From Niastella yeongjuensis (lineage in GTDB: Bacteria; Bacteroidota; Bacteroidia; Chitinophagales; Chitinophagaceae), in assembly GCF_900110245.1 (NCBI RefSeq), contig NZ_FOCZ01000020.1, forward strand, positions 62,001 to 126,000: a stretch of 64,000 nucleotides of DNA, written 5' to 3'. Numbering within the stretch: position 1 is the first letter of the stretch; every line of letters starts with the position of its first letter. Below are positions 17,610 to 25,765 of this stretch, piece by piece. A program made the translations under genes and the position numbers. The notes below the pieces were generated by a model. It saw nothing but the letters and a program-made list of their open reading frames with translations. It was not told where the DNA came from and made no database searches.

Positions 17610-19862
17610 TCATTCTGTCCCCCACTCCTTATTCGGCTTCGGTCCCATTTCCAGCTCCAGCGTGCCGCCGGCCATGAGTTGTTCATGGGTGAACCAGGGT
17701 TTGGTAAGTGGCTGTCCATTGAATTTGGCGCTTTGAATGTACTTGTTCACCACCGAACAATTCCTTGCGTTTACGTGAAACTGTTTGCCGCCGGGCAGGT
17801 CGATGCTGACCTTTTCAAATAAGGGGCTGCCAATGGTATATACCGGCAAACCGGGAGTAACGGGATAAAAACCCATGGAAGAGAACACCACAAAAGCCGA
17901 CATACCCCCGCCATCTTCATCACCGGGAATGCCAAAGATGTTGTCTTTAAACCATACATCGAGCAAAAAGCGAATGCGCTTCTGCGTTTTCCAGGGGCTG
18001 TTGGTGAAGTTATACAAATAGGGAATGTGGAAGCTCGGCTCATTACCCATGCTATACTGACCAACCAGCGCCGTAGCGTCTGGGAATTTTGCCCAGAACT
18101 CGTACTTGCTTCTATCCAATCCTTCATGAAACAACTGGTCGAGCTTTTGTTCAAAATTGTCTTTGCCGTTCATCAGCGATACCAGTCCTTTTAAATCATG
18201 CTGCACCTGCCACAGGTACGTCCAGCCATTGTTCTCATCATAATAATCACGGCCGCCCATACCGCCGTCGAACTTGGGGTCTATTTGTACCCATTGGCCT
18301 TTGTCGTCTTTTGGCAGGAAGAGGCCACGGGTAGGGTTCCATAAATTTTTATAGTTCACCGCATGGGCGTTGAAGATTTTATAGTCGTCGCTCCTGCCCA
18401 GCTCTTTGGCCAGTTCACCTACTGCCCAGTCGTCGTAACTGCCGGCGAGGGTAACGGCTACGGCCTGCCGCTTTTCAAAAGGATGCACGGTCGTATTGGT
18501 TTCCGTAGCGCCTTTTTGCAGGGCAGGAAAATAACCATTGGTATGATAGTATTCGTCCAATGGCGTGGCGGGGCCATTGCGCCAGGGGATCATGGTGGCC
18601 TGGGTGGCATTTTTCTTCATGCCTGCATAAGCTTCCTGCACATCAAAATGCCGCAGCCCCTTGCGATATCCATCGAGGATCATCACGGAAGAATGGAACC
18701 CGTTCATACAGGCATGATCACCAAACAACACCGGGAAGGTAGGCATCCAGCCGCCCTGCTGGTACATGGTGACATAAGAATTAAGGATGTCTTCTTCCAT
18801 GGAAGGGTTTAACACCGCCCGCAAAGGATGTTGTGCCAGGTAGGTATCCCAGGTCCAGTCATCGACATAAAAAGGGCGATTGTTTTCAATAGTATGCACT
18901 CTGTTATCGAAGCCACTGTAGTATTTTCCCTCTTCGGTAATATCAACCAGTCGTTCATAACAGCGGTACAGTGCGGTATAAAAAGAACGTTTCTGGGCAT
19001 CGGTACCGCCAGCCACCTGGATCTGTCCAATGACTTTGTTCCAGCTGTTCTCAGCCAGTTGCTGTACCTGTTCAAAACTGGCATTGGCCAGTTCGCTGGT
19101 AAAATTCCTTTTCGCCTGTTCGGCACTGATATAAGAGATGGCGTATTTAAATTCGATCACTGCAGGCGCGCTGGCGGAAAAGGCAGCCCAGGCTTTTATG
19201 TCCTTGCCACTTACACTTCGTGCCGTTTGCAGCGCCCCACCTTTTACGGTTCCGCCAGTAACATCGGCATTGAACTGCCCATATACATACACTTTTATAT
19301 TACCGTGGTAAGTTTCCATACCCGTGAACTCGCGGGGCGACGTGAAGTTGAATTCACTCTCACCATTATTATATGGTGAGAACAAAAGGTTTTTGGCAGA
19401 ATTGGCGGGAAAGGTAAACCGGTAATACCCTGCTTTTTTGCCGGGTGTAAACTCAACGGTGATGTTGTCATTCACCAGCCAGGTACTGTAATACCAGGGT
19501 CTGGTAACCTCCAGGTCATGGTCATATAACATAGTTTCTTTCCAACTGGCCAGTACTGGTTGTTTGACGGTGGGTTTAAGGGCGAAGACTTCGCCCAACC
19601 GGTGCGATACAATGTTCAATGGAAAACTGGCAATCTGATCGTCGATGTAATCGGTCCGCTGCGGATGCATGCGGATCATCTGGTTGGGTTGCTGCACTGT
19701 TGGGCGGGTTGGTTGCAACAATGTGCCCACATTCCCAATACGCGGATCAACATACCGGGTATTGTTTTCCGGGACTGAAATACCGGTTGAGGAGGCGGAG
19801 CTTTGCGCCCGGCTGATCAATGCAGCTACCTGTAATAATAAAAATAGTACTATACGTTTCAT
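17610..19862 (-). CDS. GH92 alpha-mannosidase
   Basis: Exported GH92 exo-alpha-mannosidase of 750 aa; the family is calcium-dependent and mostly removes alpha-1,2-, 1,3- or 1,4-linked mannose. A signal peptide covers residues 1-19 (ending SRAQ). An N-terminal beta-sandwich domain (about 35-265, beginning TRYVDPRIGNVG) is followed by a catalytic (alpha/alpha)6 domain with DDWTWDTYLAQHPL, MNGFHSSVMILDGYRKG and the C-terminal GIPGDEDGGGMSAFVVFSSMG motif, whose acidic residues bind calcium and act in catalysis. First gene of the GH92, GH99-like, GH3 set; a heptad hairpin separates it from the next gene, so the set may not be one simple transcript. Confidence 0.94.
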   Translation of the reverse strand: MKRIVLFLLLQVAALISRAQSSASSTGISVPENNTRYVDPRIGNVGTLLQPTRPTVQQPNQMIRMHPQRTDYIDDQIASFPLNIVSHRLGEVFALKPTVKQPVLASWKETMLYDHDLEVTRPWYYSTWLVNDNITVEFTPGKKAGYYRFTFPANSAKNLLFSPYNNGESEFNFTSPREFTGMETYHGNIKVYVYGQFNADVTGGTVKGGALQTARSVSGKDIKAWAAFSASAPAVIEFKYAISYISAEQAKRNFTSELANASFEQVQQLAENSWNKVIGQIQVAGGTDAQKRSFYTALYRCYERLVDITEEGKYYSGFDNRVHTIENNRPFYVDDWTWDTYLAQHPLRAVLNPSMEEDILNSYVTMYQQGGWMPTFPVLFGDHACMNGFHSSVMILDGYRKGLRHFDVQEAYAGMKKNATQATMIPWRNGPATPLDEYYHTNGYFPALQKGATETNTTVHPFEKRQAVAVTLAGSYDDWAVGELAKELGRSDDYKIFNAHAVNYKNLWNPTRGLFLPKDDKGQWVQIDPKFDGGMGGRDYYDENNGWTYLWQVQHDLKGLVSLMNGKDNFEQKLDQLFHEGLDRSKYEFWAKFPDATALVGQYSMGNEPSFHIPYLYNFTNSPWKTQKRIRFLLDVWFKDNIFGIPGDEDGGGMSAFVVFSSMGFYPVTPGLPVYTIGSPLFEKVSIDLPGGKQFHVNARNCSVVNKYIQSAKFNGQPLTKPWFTHEQLMAGGTLELEMGPKPNKEWGTE

Positions 19863-19987
19863 TCAATAAATCTATCCCTGCGCGTATAATAAAGTCTTAA
19901 TAAACCATTAACAGCCTCCATTTCAGTTATTAAGTGGGTCATTTTTATGCAATTGGTGTTTTTGGGCCGCCTGCCTCCGCGCATTAA

Positions 19988-20001
19988 TTCACAAATGTGA
20001 A
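19988..20001. promoter_or_regulatory. Crp/Fnr-type operator palindrome, copy 1
   Basis: TTCACAAATGTGAA is a 14-base palindrome (TTCACA, two bases, TGTGAA) of the Crp/Fnr class. Its centre is 37.5 bases before the end of the -7 element of the tolC promoter, which is close to position -41 of the predicted start. An identical copy precedes the DUF302 gene at 24580. Confidence 0.75.
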
Positions 20002-20024
20002 CGAACCAGCCCTGGCTCCGGGAG

Positions 20025-20032
20025 TAGTTTTG
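20025..20032 (+). promoter_or_regulatory. -7 promoter element (TAGTTTTG) of the efflux operon
   Basis: Exact TAnnTTTG match 20 bases before the TolC start codon, placed downstream of the Crp-type palindrome at a spacing typical of an activator site. Confidence 0.6.
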
Positions 20033-20052
20033 TATCCGTAAATCGATCAGCC

Positions 20053-21372
20053 ATGAAAGCATTCCATAAAACATTACTGATAATATTAATGACAGGGGCG
20101 GCTTCAGCCAGCTATAGCCAGGAAGCCCAACCCCGGATTTTAACCCTGGCCCATGCCTTTGAGCTGGCCGCACAAAACAGCGAACAGTTAAAAATAGCGG
20201 CGAAAAATACGGAACTGGCCCATCAAAAAATCGACATCGCCAAACTGGGCCACCTGCCCAATATAGCCACCGCCCTCAATTATGGGTATTTAAGCAATTC
20301 ACAAATATGGGAACCTTCGTTCGACAAACACAGAACGGCACCCGTTCCGCACAACCTGACCCAGTTTTCAGTGCAGGCATCGGAAACCATTTTCCGGGGC
20401 GGTGAGGTTGCCAACAATATAAAAAAGGCCAGCCTTGAAGAACAGGTTGCCTTGTTGAATCAGGACAAAAACGGAGAAGACATAAAATTCCTGGTGGCTG
20501 CCAAATACCTGGATATTTATAAACTCATCCACCAACGCCGGGTATTCGAGAACAATACCAAACTGGCGCAGGAGCGACTGAAAAATATCCTCACCCTGCA
20601 AAAGCAGGGACTGGTGACCAACAATGATGTGTTGCGCACCCAACTCATCATCTCCGATCTTGAACTGGCCATCCGTAAAACAGATGACAATATCAATATT
20701 CTTACGCAACAGCTGAATGTGGTACTGGGACTTGGGTTGAATGAACAACTGGTACCCGATTCTACCCTGTTAACCCTTCCTTTTAAAAATGTGACCATTA
20801 CCCAACTGATGGCAACAAGCTATGCCAATAACAAAGACCTGAAAACGGCAGCTAAGGAAATTGAAATTGCGAAAACCAATCTGAAGATCATCAGTGCCGA
20901 CCGGTATCCCGAGGTGAGCCTTTTTACCAGCAACAATTTTCAACGGCCTTATACCAACAGCCTCCCGGCCATGGATATCTATTATAATATCTGGCTTGCC
21001 GGTGTAAGCATCAAGTACAACCTGTCTTCTATTTACCAAAGCCCCAGGAAAGTAAAAGCAGGCAAAATACAGGTAGAACAAACCGTTGCCAAAGAAACCC
21101 TGCAAAAACAAAATGTAGAATTATCGGTAAACGCCGCATTTATAAAATACAAAGAAGCAAAAGATGAACTGACCACTTATACTGATGACCTGAAATCGGC
21201 CGAAGAGAATTACCGCATTGTAGAAAAAAAGTATTTCAACCAGCTGGCCCTGCTTACCGACATCATCGATGCGGCCAATACAAAAATTGAAGCAGAACTT
21301 AAAGTAAGCAATGCACAGATCAATATGGTATACACACATTACCAGTTACAAAAATCAATCGGGTTATTATAA
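20053..21372 (+). CDS. TolC-family outer-membrane efflux protein
   Basis: Outer-membrane channel component of 439 aa with a signal peptide (residues 1-23, ending ASYSQ). Two OEP-type repeats, each rich in alpha-helical heptads, cover about 28-215 and 245-435 (LAHAFELAAQNSEQLKIAAK, LVTNNDVLRTQLIISDLELA, NYRIVEKKYFNQLALLTDII). It should form the exit duct of a tripartite exporter with the HlyD and MFS proteins encoded next. First gene of a four-gene operon (19 and 12 bases to the next two genes, then an overlap), with its own promoter and a Crp-type operator. Confidence 0.92.
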   Translation: MKAFHKTLLIILMTGAASASYSQEAQPRILTLAHAFELAAQNSEQLKIAAKNTELAHQKIDIAKLGHLPNIATALNYGYLSNSQIWEPSFDKHRTAPVPHNLTQFSVQASETIFRGGEVANNIKKASLEEQVALLNQDKNGEDIKFLVAAKYLDIYKLIHQRRVFENNTKLAQERLKNILTLQKQGLVTNNDVLRTQLIISDLELAIRKTDDNINILTQQLNVVLGLGLNEQLVPDSTLLTLPFKNVTITQLMATSYANNKDLKTAAKEIEIAKTNLKIISADRYPEVSLFTSNNFQRPYTNSLPAMDIYYNIWLAGVSIKYNLSSIYQSPRKVKAGKIQVEQTVAKETLQKQNVELSVNAAFIKYKEAKDELTTYTDDLKSAEENYRIVEKKYFNQLALLTDIIDAANTKIEAELKVSNAQINMVYTHYQLQKSIGLL

Positions 21373-21390
21373 TACACTCAACTCACTTAT

Positions 21391-22440
21391 ATGAAACACA
21401 ACCTGCACAAAAACAAAAAAATGATCGTGCTCAACGGTTTGTTGATCGCGGTAGCCCTGGTTTTTATCGCCTGGGGCACAAACACCTATTTTCACCTGAA
21501 CAGCGATCTGTATACCAACGACGCGCAGATCGAAGAATACATCAACCCGGTTAATACGCGCATTCCCGGTTATATAAAGGAGGTTCGGTTTACCGAGCAT
21601 CAGCATGTAAAAAAAGGCGATACACTGGTGTTGATAGATGACCGGGAATACAACATTCAGGTGGAACAGGCCGAAGCAGCGTACCTGGCAGCCAATGCCT
21701 CAAAAAATGTAACAGCAAGTAACGTCAATACAGTAGAAAGCGGGCTGCGCATCAGCGATGCCAACATAGCAGCTGCCAAGGCCCGGTTGTGGAATGCGGA
21801 AAAACAATTCCACCGCTATGAGAACCTGTTGACCGAAGGCGCTGCCACCCAACAACAATTTGACCAGGTAAAATCCGAGTACGATGCATTGGCGGCCCAA
21901 ACCAAAGCATTACTGCAACAACGCACCACTACCGGTCTTTCCGCTGCTGAGGCTTCGCAGAAGATCCCGGTCAATAATGCCGATATCAAACGCACACATG
22001 CTTTACTGGAATACGCCAAACTGAACTTATCCTACACAGTTATTACTGCACCCTATGATGGCGTTACCGGTCGTCGTACCATCCAGGAAGGACAATTGTT
22101 ACAGGCCGGACAAACATTGCTATCCTATGTACGAAACGGCAGCAGCTGGGTGGTGGCCAATTACAAGGAAACACAAATAGCCCGGCTTTCCATTGGACAA
22201 AAAGTAAAAATGCGGGTGGATGGTTTTAGTGGGCAGGAACTGGATGGTGTGGTATCTGCGATCGCCGAAGCAACGGGCTCCCGGTTCTCCGCCATACCCA
22301 CCGATAATTCAACCGGCAACTTTATAAAAGTGCAACAACGCATACCCGTGCGAATTGAGTTTGTAAAAAATGACACCAATGCGGAGTTACTAAAACACTT
22401 CCGCGCAGGAATGAATGTTGAAGTTCGCATCGCTCATTAA
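21391..22440 (+). CDS. HlyD/EmrA-type membrane fusion protein
   Basis: Periplasmic adaptor of 349 aa with one N-terminal membrane anchor (about residues 11-29, MIVLNGLLIAVALVFIAWG). A biotinyl-lipoyl-like half-domain follows (YIKEVRFTEHQHVKKGDTLV), then a coiled-coil hairpin (about 90-195), the second lipoyl half (YTVITAPYDGVTGRRT) and a beta-barrel segment (VVANYKETQIARLSIGQKV). This is the EmrA pattern that pairs with DHA2-type MFS pumps rather than RND pumps. It lies 18 bases after the TolC-like gene. Confidence 0.92.
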   Translation: MKHNLHKNKKMIVLNGLLIAVALVFIAWGTNTYFHLNSDLYTNDAQIEEYINPVNTRIPGYIKEVRFTEHQHVKKGDTLVLIDDREYNIQVEQAEAAYLAANASKNVTASNVNTVESGLRISDANIAAAKARLWNAEKQFHRYENLLTEGAATQQQFDQVKSEYDALAAQTKALLQQRTTTGLSAAEASQKIPVNNADIKRTHALLEYAKLNLSYTVITAPYDGVTGRRTIQEGQLLQAGQTLLSYVRNGSSWVVANYKETQIARLSIGQKVKMRVDGFSGQELDGVVSAIAEATGSRFSAIPTDNSTGNFIKVQQRIPVRIEFVKNDTNAELLKHFRAGMNVEVRIAH

Positions 22441-22452
22441 AATAATTACAAC

Positions 22453-23979
22453 ATGGAAATCAAACCACTTTTTTATACCTGGGTACCTACCTACCTTAAG
22501 AATGCTGTTTTAACACTGCTGACGTTTGTAGCGCTTTGTATAAATGGTGTATTTACCGGAATAACCATTGATATGTACAGTGACCTGGGGGTATATGCAG
22601 AACCATATACCATGGCCGGCAACGCCCTGTTTATCGGCATGGGTACCAGTATAATCTTTATGATAAGGCTTTTAGGCAGGCTGCCCATTAAAACCCTGGT
22701 ACTTACCGGTCTTATTATGCAGCTGTTGACGAACTGGGTTTGTGCCGCTACCAGCAGTCCCGGTATAACAGTAGCGGCTACTTTTGTATTAGGCTTCACC
22801 AAAATATTTACCGTGGGTCCGATCTATCTGGCCTGGTTAGGCATCTGGAGCAAAAAAATGGAAACCGCCCGGTTATATCCTTTCTTTTATTTTATGGTGC
22901 TAGCCGGTTTGTATTTCATTACCTGGTTTACCGCTTACCTCACCAACATGTACTCCTGGAGATATGCATATTACGCTATGTTTATCCTGATTGCGATCAG
23001 CATTATTCTGGCGGTCTTCTTTATTGAACACCATCCGTTGAGAAGGAAGATCCCCTTGTACCAACTGGACCTTACAGGTTTGTTGCTGTTGATCACTGCC
23101 TTAATGCTGATCAACTATGTGGCCGTGTATGGCAAGGTGGAAGACTGGTTCAACTCAGCAGCCATTATTACTGCGTGTTTTGGTGCCGTGATCGCCCTTT
23201 TGTTGTTTATCAAACGAGAGCTGATCCAGAAACGCCCTTTGTTGAATTTGCACCTGTTCAAAAAAACCAATTTCAGTCTGGGGCTTGTACTGCTTATCCT
23301 GTTAAGTGTATTTACACCCGCTACGTTTCAGGCCGCCTATTCAGGCAGTGTGTTGCGTTTTGAATCTATCAGGAATGCAGAATTGAACCTGTACCTGATC
23401 CCCGGCATCATTGTGGGCTGTTTTATAGCCTTTTTCTGGTACCGCAATAAATACAACGGTCAGTTGCTCATCATCATAGGTTTTGCCGCCATGGTTGCCT
23501 ACCACATCCTGATGTATGGCTATTTTGTGAATGACCTGAGCCTGGTTGATTTTTGGCTGCCCTCCCTGGTTAAAGGATTTGGACTGGCACTGCTGTATAT
23601 TTCCATTGGTTTGTATACAACCGCGGGGGTCCCCATTCCCCATGTGCTGAAAATTGTAGGGGTGATTGTGCTGGTACGTTCTTTTCTGGCGCCGGGTATT
23701 ATCTCCGGGCTGTACAGCTATTTTTTATATGCGGCAAAAACCAGGCATTTGTCAAAGCTGGCCACGCATATAGACGCCAATGAACCCCAGGTATTTGCTC
23801 AGGGCAATATTGCCCGATTCTACCAAAACATTCAACAGCAGGCGAGTTTAACCGCGTTAAAGGAAATCTCAGGAACTATCATTATTTTTGGTTTATCGGT
23901 TATTACAATATTGATGGTAATACATATTTACCGAAAGACAAACCTAACTGCATTACATGATACCGGTAGAAACTTGTGA
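22453..23979 (+). CDS. MFS multidrug efflux transporter, DHA2/EmrB-like
   Basis: Inner-membrane protein of 508 aa with about 14 hydrophobic segments across its length, the count expected of DHA2 drug/proton antiporters. Recognisable stretches include MYSWRYAYYAMFILIAISII near the end of the first half and a hydrophilic loop before the last helix. Following a TolC and an EmrA-type gene, it should be the pump of a tripartite exporter. Classical DHA2 motifs are weak, so it belongs to a divergent Bacteroidota branch. Its last 23 bases overlap the start of the regulator gene. Substrate unknown. Confidence 0.88.
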   Translation: MEIKPLFYTWVPTYLKNAVLTLLTFVALCINGVFTGITIDMYSDLGVYAEPYTMAGNALFIGMGTSIIFMIRLLGRLPIKTLVLTGLIMQLLTNWVCAATSSPGITVAATFVLGFTKIFTVGPIYLAWLGIWSKKMETARLYPFFYFMVLAGLYFITWFTAYLTNMYSWRYAYYAMFILIAISIILAVFFIEHHPLRRKIPLYQLDLTGLLLLITALMLINYVAVYGKVEDWFNSAAIITACFGAVIALLLFIKRELIQKRPLLNLHLFKKTNFSLGLVLLILLSVFTPATFQAAYSGSVLRFESIRNAELNLYLIPGIIVGCFIAFFWYRNKYNGQLLIIIGFAAMVAYHILMYGYFVNDLSLVDFWLPSLVKGFGLALLYISIGLYTTAGVPIPHVLKIVGVIVLVRSFLAPGIISGLYSYFLYAAKTRHLSKLATHIDANEPQVFAQGNIARFYQNIQQQASLTALKEISGTIIIFGLSVITILMVIHIYRKTNLTALHDTGRNL

Positions 23980-24562
23980 ACCTTTTTTTAATTACATGCG
24001 AAAGTTTGTAGAACTCGATACCGATACCATGCAGTTAATAGCCGATCATACCAGCGAAGTAACGCTGCCTGAAAAACACCTGCTGCTGCTGGAAGGCAAC
24101 CCCTGCGACAAGATCTATTTCATTGTATCAGGGTTGGGCCGTTCCTACTATACCGACTTCTCAGGCAAAACCATTACCTGGAACTTTTATTTCAATACAC
24201 AGGAAAGCGTTAGTAAAAACCTGTTTGCTACCGATTACCGGGCATTTCTCAGCAACACCGTTTCTTCTATCGCCGTTGAGGCATTGACTGAAATACATGC
24301 CTTCCTGTTCACGAAAAAGGAAGTGCACTATTTAACAGAAAAATCATTTACCTATGAACGTTGGTTACGGAAACTAAATGAAACTGCCTTCATGAATATG
24401 TACGACAGGGCCTTTACCCTGCTTACTATGGCAGCTGCAGACCGGTATGAAAAATTAGTAAAAGAGGAATCGCATTTATTGCAAATGTTCTCCAACTATT
24501 ATATAGCTTCCTATCTGGGTATTGCGCCCCAAAGCCTGAGCCGGATCAGAAGTCAGCATTAA
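23957..24562 (+). CDS. Crp/Fnr-family transcriptional regulator
   Basis: Cytoplasmic regulator of 201 aa. An N-terminal cyclic-nucleotide-binding-like beta-roll covers about residues 25-120 (LPEKHLLLLEGNPCDKIYFI, GLGRSYYTDFSGKTITWNF). The C-terminal DNA-binding part is short and ends in the helix-turn-helix IASYLGIAPQSLSRIRSQ. No Fnr-type cysteine cluster is seen, so it is probably not an oxygen sensor. It overlaps the MFS gene by 23 bases and closes the efflux operon. Two identical Crp-type palindromes flank the operon, one at its promoter and one just after this gene, and are the best candidate targets; autoregulation is therefore likely but inferred. Confidence 0.88.
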   Translation: MIPVETCEPFFNYMRKFVELDTDTMQLIADHTSEVTLPEKHLLLLEGNPCDKIYFIVSGLGRSYYTDFSGKTITWNFYFNTQESVSKNLFATDYRAFLSNTVSSIAVEALTEIHAFLFTKKEVHYLTEKSFTYERWLRKLNETAFMNMYDRAFTLLTMAAADRYEKLVKEESHLLQMFSNYYIASYLGIAPQSLSRIRSQH

Positions 24563-24579
24563 TTCTCCCTTTTTCTTTA

Positions 24580-24593
24580 TTCACAAATGTGAA
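24580..24593. promoter_or_regulatory. Crp/Fnr-type operator palindrome, copy 2
   Basis: TTCACAAATGTGAA, identical to the copy at 19988 and also followed by CG. It ends 52 bases before the DUF302 start codon, against 51 for copy 1. A -7-like element (GAACTTTG, 24616-24623) lies 30 bases downstream of its end, against 31 for copy 1. Confidence 0.72.
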
Positions 24594-24645
24594 CGGTTTT
24601 ACTCCCCTGCTATACGAACTTTGACCTATCAAACGAACAGAGAGC

Positions 24646-25134
24646 ATGAAAAGAGCAGTGACAATAGAACATGTGAGCTTTGAGATAAAAAGCAACTTCG
24701 ATCGATTTACCAATCAGTTTGAAAAAGAACTGGGCATATTAATGCCGGCCGCGCTTCGTTCATTGGGAGCAGCCCCCGCCTCTATGGCCGGCCATCTAAA
24801 CAGTACCGGTGATGACAGCAGCCTGATGATCTACAGTATTATGTCACAGGAAGATTTGCCTCAAAAAGTACATTATAGAAATGCAAAACAATACCAGCTC
24901 GGTAATCCGGAAATAATGGGCAGAATGATAGGCAACCATATCGGGGCCGGACTGTATGTACCCATTCACCTGCTGGTTTATGAAAACGAGCAAAAGAAAG
25001 TGATCGTTGAATACGACCTGCTTTCATCCCTCTGCGCCCAATTCAACAATACCACCCTTCTTGCAGATTCCATTTACCTCGAAAACAATCTTGCCAGCCT
25101 TATTCAAAAGGCTGATGAGGCCAGGGATAGTTAA
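24646..25134 (+). CDS. DUF302-family protein (first of two paralogues)
   Basis: Soluble protein of 162 aa without signal peptide. The middle and end (KQYQLGNPEIMGRMIGNHIG, VPIHLLVYENEQKK, VEYDLLSSLCAQF) match the DUF302 pattern and align with the protein at 26782, which has FLIGNPVIMRSMA and YDLMESLLAP at the same places. DUF302 proteins have a small alpha/beta fold of unknown biochemical role. A Crp-type palindrome identical to that of the efflux operon precedes it, so it probably shares that regulator and responds to the same stress. It is separated from ohr by a promoter of its own. Confidence 0.72.
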   Translation: MKRAVTIEHVSFEIKSNFDRFTNQFEKELGILMPAALRSLGAAPASMAGHLNSTGDDSSLMIYSIMSQEDLPQKVHYRNAKQYQLGNPEIMGRMIGNHIGAGLYVPIHLLVYENEQKKVIVEYDLLSSLCAQFNNTTLLADSIYLENNLASLIQKADEARDS

Positions 25135-25143
25135 TCATTTTTT

Positions 25144-25172
25144 TTGACCATAAATATACCGATCGGTATAAA
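25144..25172 (+). promoter_or_regulatory. Sigma70-like promoter with an embedded palindromic operator, upstream of ohr
   Basis: TTGACC (25144-25149) and TATAAA (25167-25172) are spaced by exactly 17 bases, a classical -35/-10 arrangement rather than the usual Bacteroidota form. The spacer holds the perfect 16-base palindrome TATACCGATCGGTATA (25155-25170), which has the size and symmetry of a TetR-type operator. The layout suggests repression by a regulator encoded elsewhere. Confidence 0.55.
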
Positions 25173-25204
25173 TCTATTTTAATAACAATCTAAAATTTAG
25201 AAAA

Positions 25205-25633
25205 ATGTCAACAACAACAAACCAATCAAGCAAAGTTTATTACACTGCTCACACGCACACAACCGGTGGTCGTGAAGGTGCTTCAAAAAGTTCTGATGGT
25301 AACCTGGACGTTAAATTGTCAATGCCCGGTTCAAACAAACCCGGTACCAATCCTGAACAATTATTTGCTGCCGGCTGGTCTGCCTGTTTTGAAGGCGCCA
25401 TGGCGAAAGCTGCCCAAAAACTGAAAGTACGTCTTCCCGAAAGCCTGTTCATCGATGCAGAGATCGATCTGCTGGTAGACGATGGAAACTTCACCTTAGC
25501 TGCCCGCATGGACATCAGCTTACCTGGCGTTGACAGAGAAGTTGCGTTGCAGATAATAGAGATCGCACACAACATTTGTCCGTATTCAAAGGCCATTAAA
25601 GGCAATGTGCCTGTTCAGTTCAACCTGGTTTAA
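25205..25633 (+). CDS. ohr: Organic hydroperoxide resistance protein (Ohr/OsmC family)
   Basis: Thiol peroxidase of 142 aa that reduces organic and fatty-acid hydroperoxides. The two redox cysteines are in place: C61 in GWSACFEGAM and C125 in HNICPYSKA. The N-terminal TAHTHTTGGREG stretch, with the arginine expected to activate the cysteine, fits Ohr rather than OsmC. Length is normal for the family. It is preceded by an unusual promoter with a TetR-like palindrome and followed by a hairpin terminator, so it looks monocistronic. No MarR-type OhrR gene is adjacent. Confidence 0.93.
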   Translation: MSTTTNQSSKVYYTAHTHTTGGREGASKSSDGNLDVKLSMPGSNKPGTNPEQLFAAGWSACFEGAMAKAAQKLKVRLPESLFIDAEIDLLVDDGNFTLAARMDISLPGVDREVALQIIEIAHNICPYSKAIKGNVPVQFNLV

Positions 25634-25644
25634 TTTAATGGTCG

Positions 25645-25666
25645 CCAGGCTTTCCGGAAAGCCTGG
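25645..25666 (+). terminator. Hairpin after ohr
   Basis: Perfect palindrome CCAGGCTTTCCGGAAAGCCTGG, 11 bases after the ohr stop codon. The U-tract after it is poor, so termination strength is uncertain. Confidence 0.6.
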
Positions 25667-25674
25667 TGATCATT

Positions 25675-25682
25675 TACCTTTG
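25675..25682 (+). promoter_or_regulatory. -7 promoter element (TACCTTTG) of the nitrilase gene pair
   Basis: Exact TAnnTTTG match between the ohr hairpin and the nitrilase start, leaving a leader of about 80 bases. It indicates that the nitrilase and second DUF302 gene are transcribed separately from ohr. Confidence 0.55.
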
Positions 25683-25765
25683 CATCATTCTACCCGCCGC
25701 ACCCCGCCTGTCTGCTACCCGATATCTACCTTAAAGAGACACATAACCATTCAAATTTTCACATA

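Noticed and set aside
18828-19379. Plus-strand ORF of 183 codons inside the GH92 gene
   Set aside because: Antisense to a clear GH92 enzyme; no recognisable domain.
20053-23979. RND-type efflux system
   Set aside because: The pump gene is a 508-aa MFS protein with no RND-size (about 1000 aa) protein present; the adaptor is EmrA-like.
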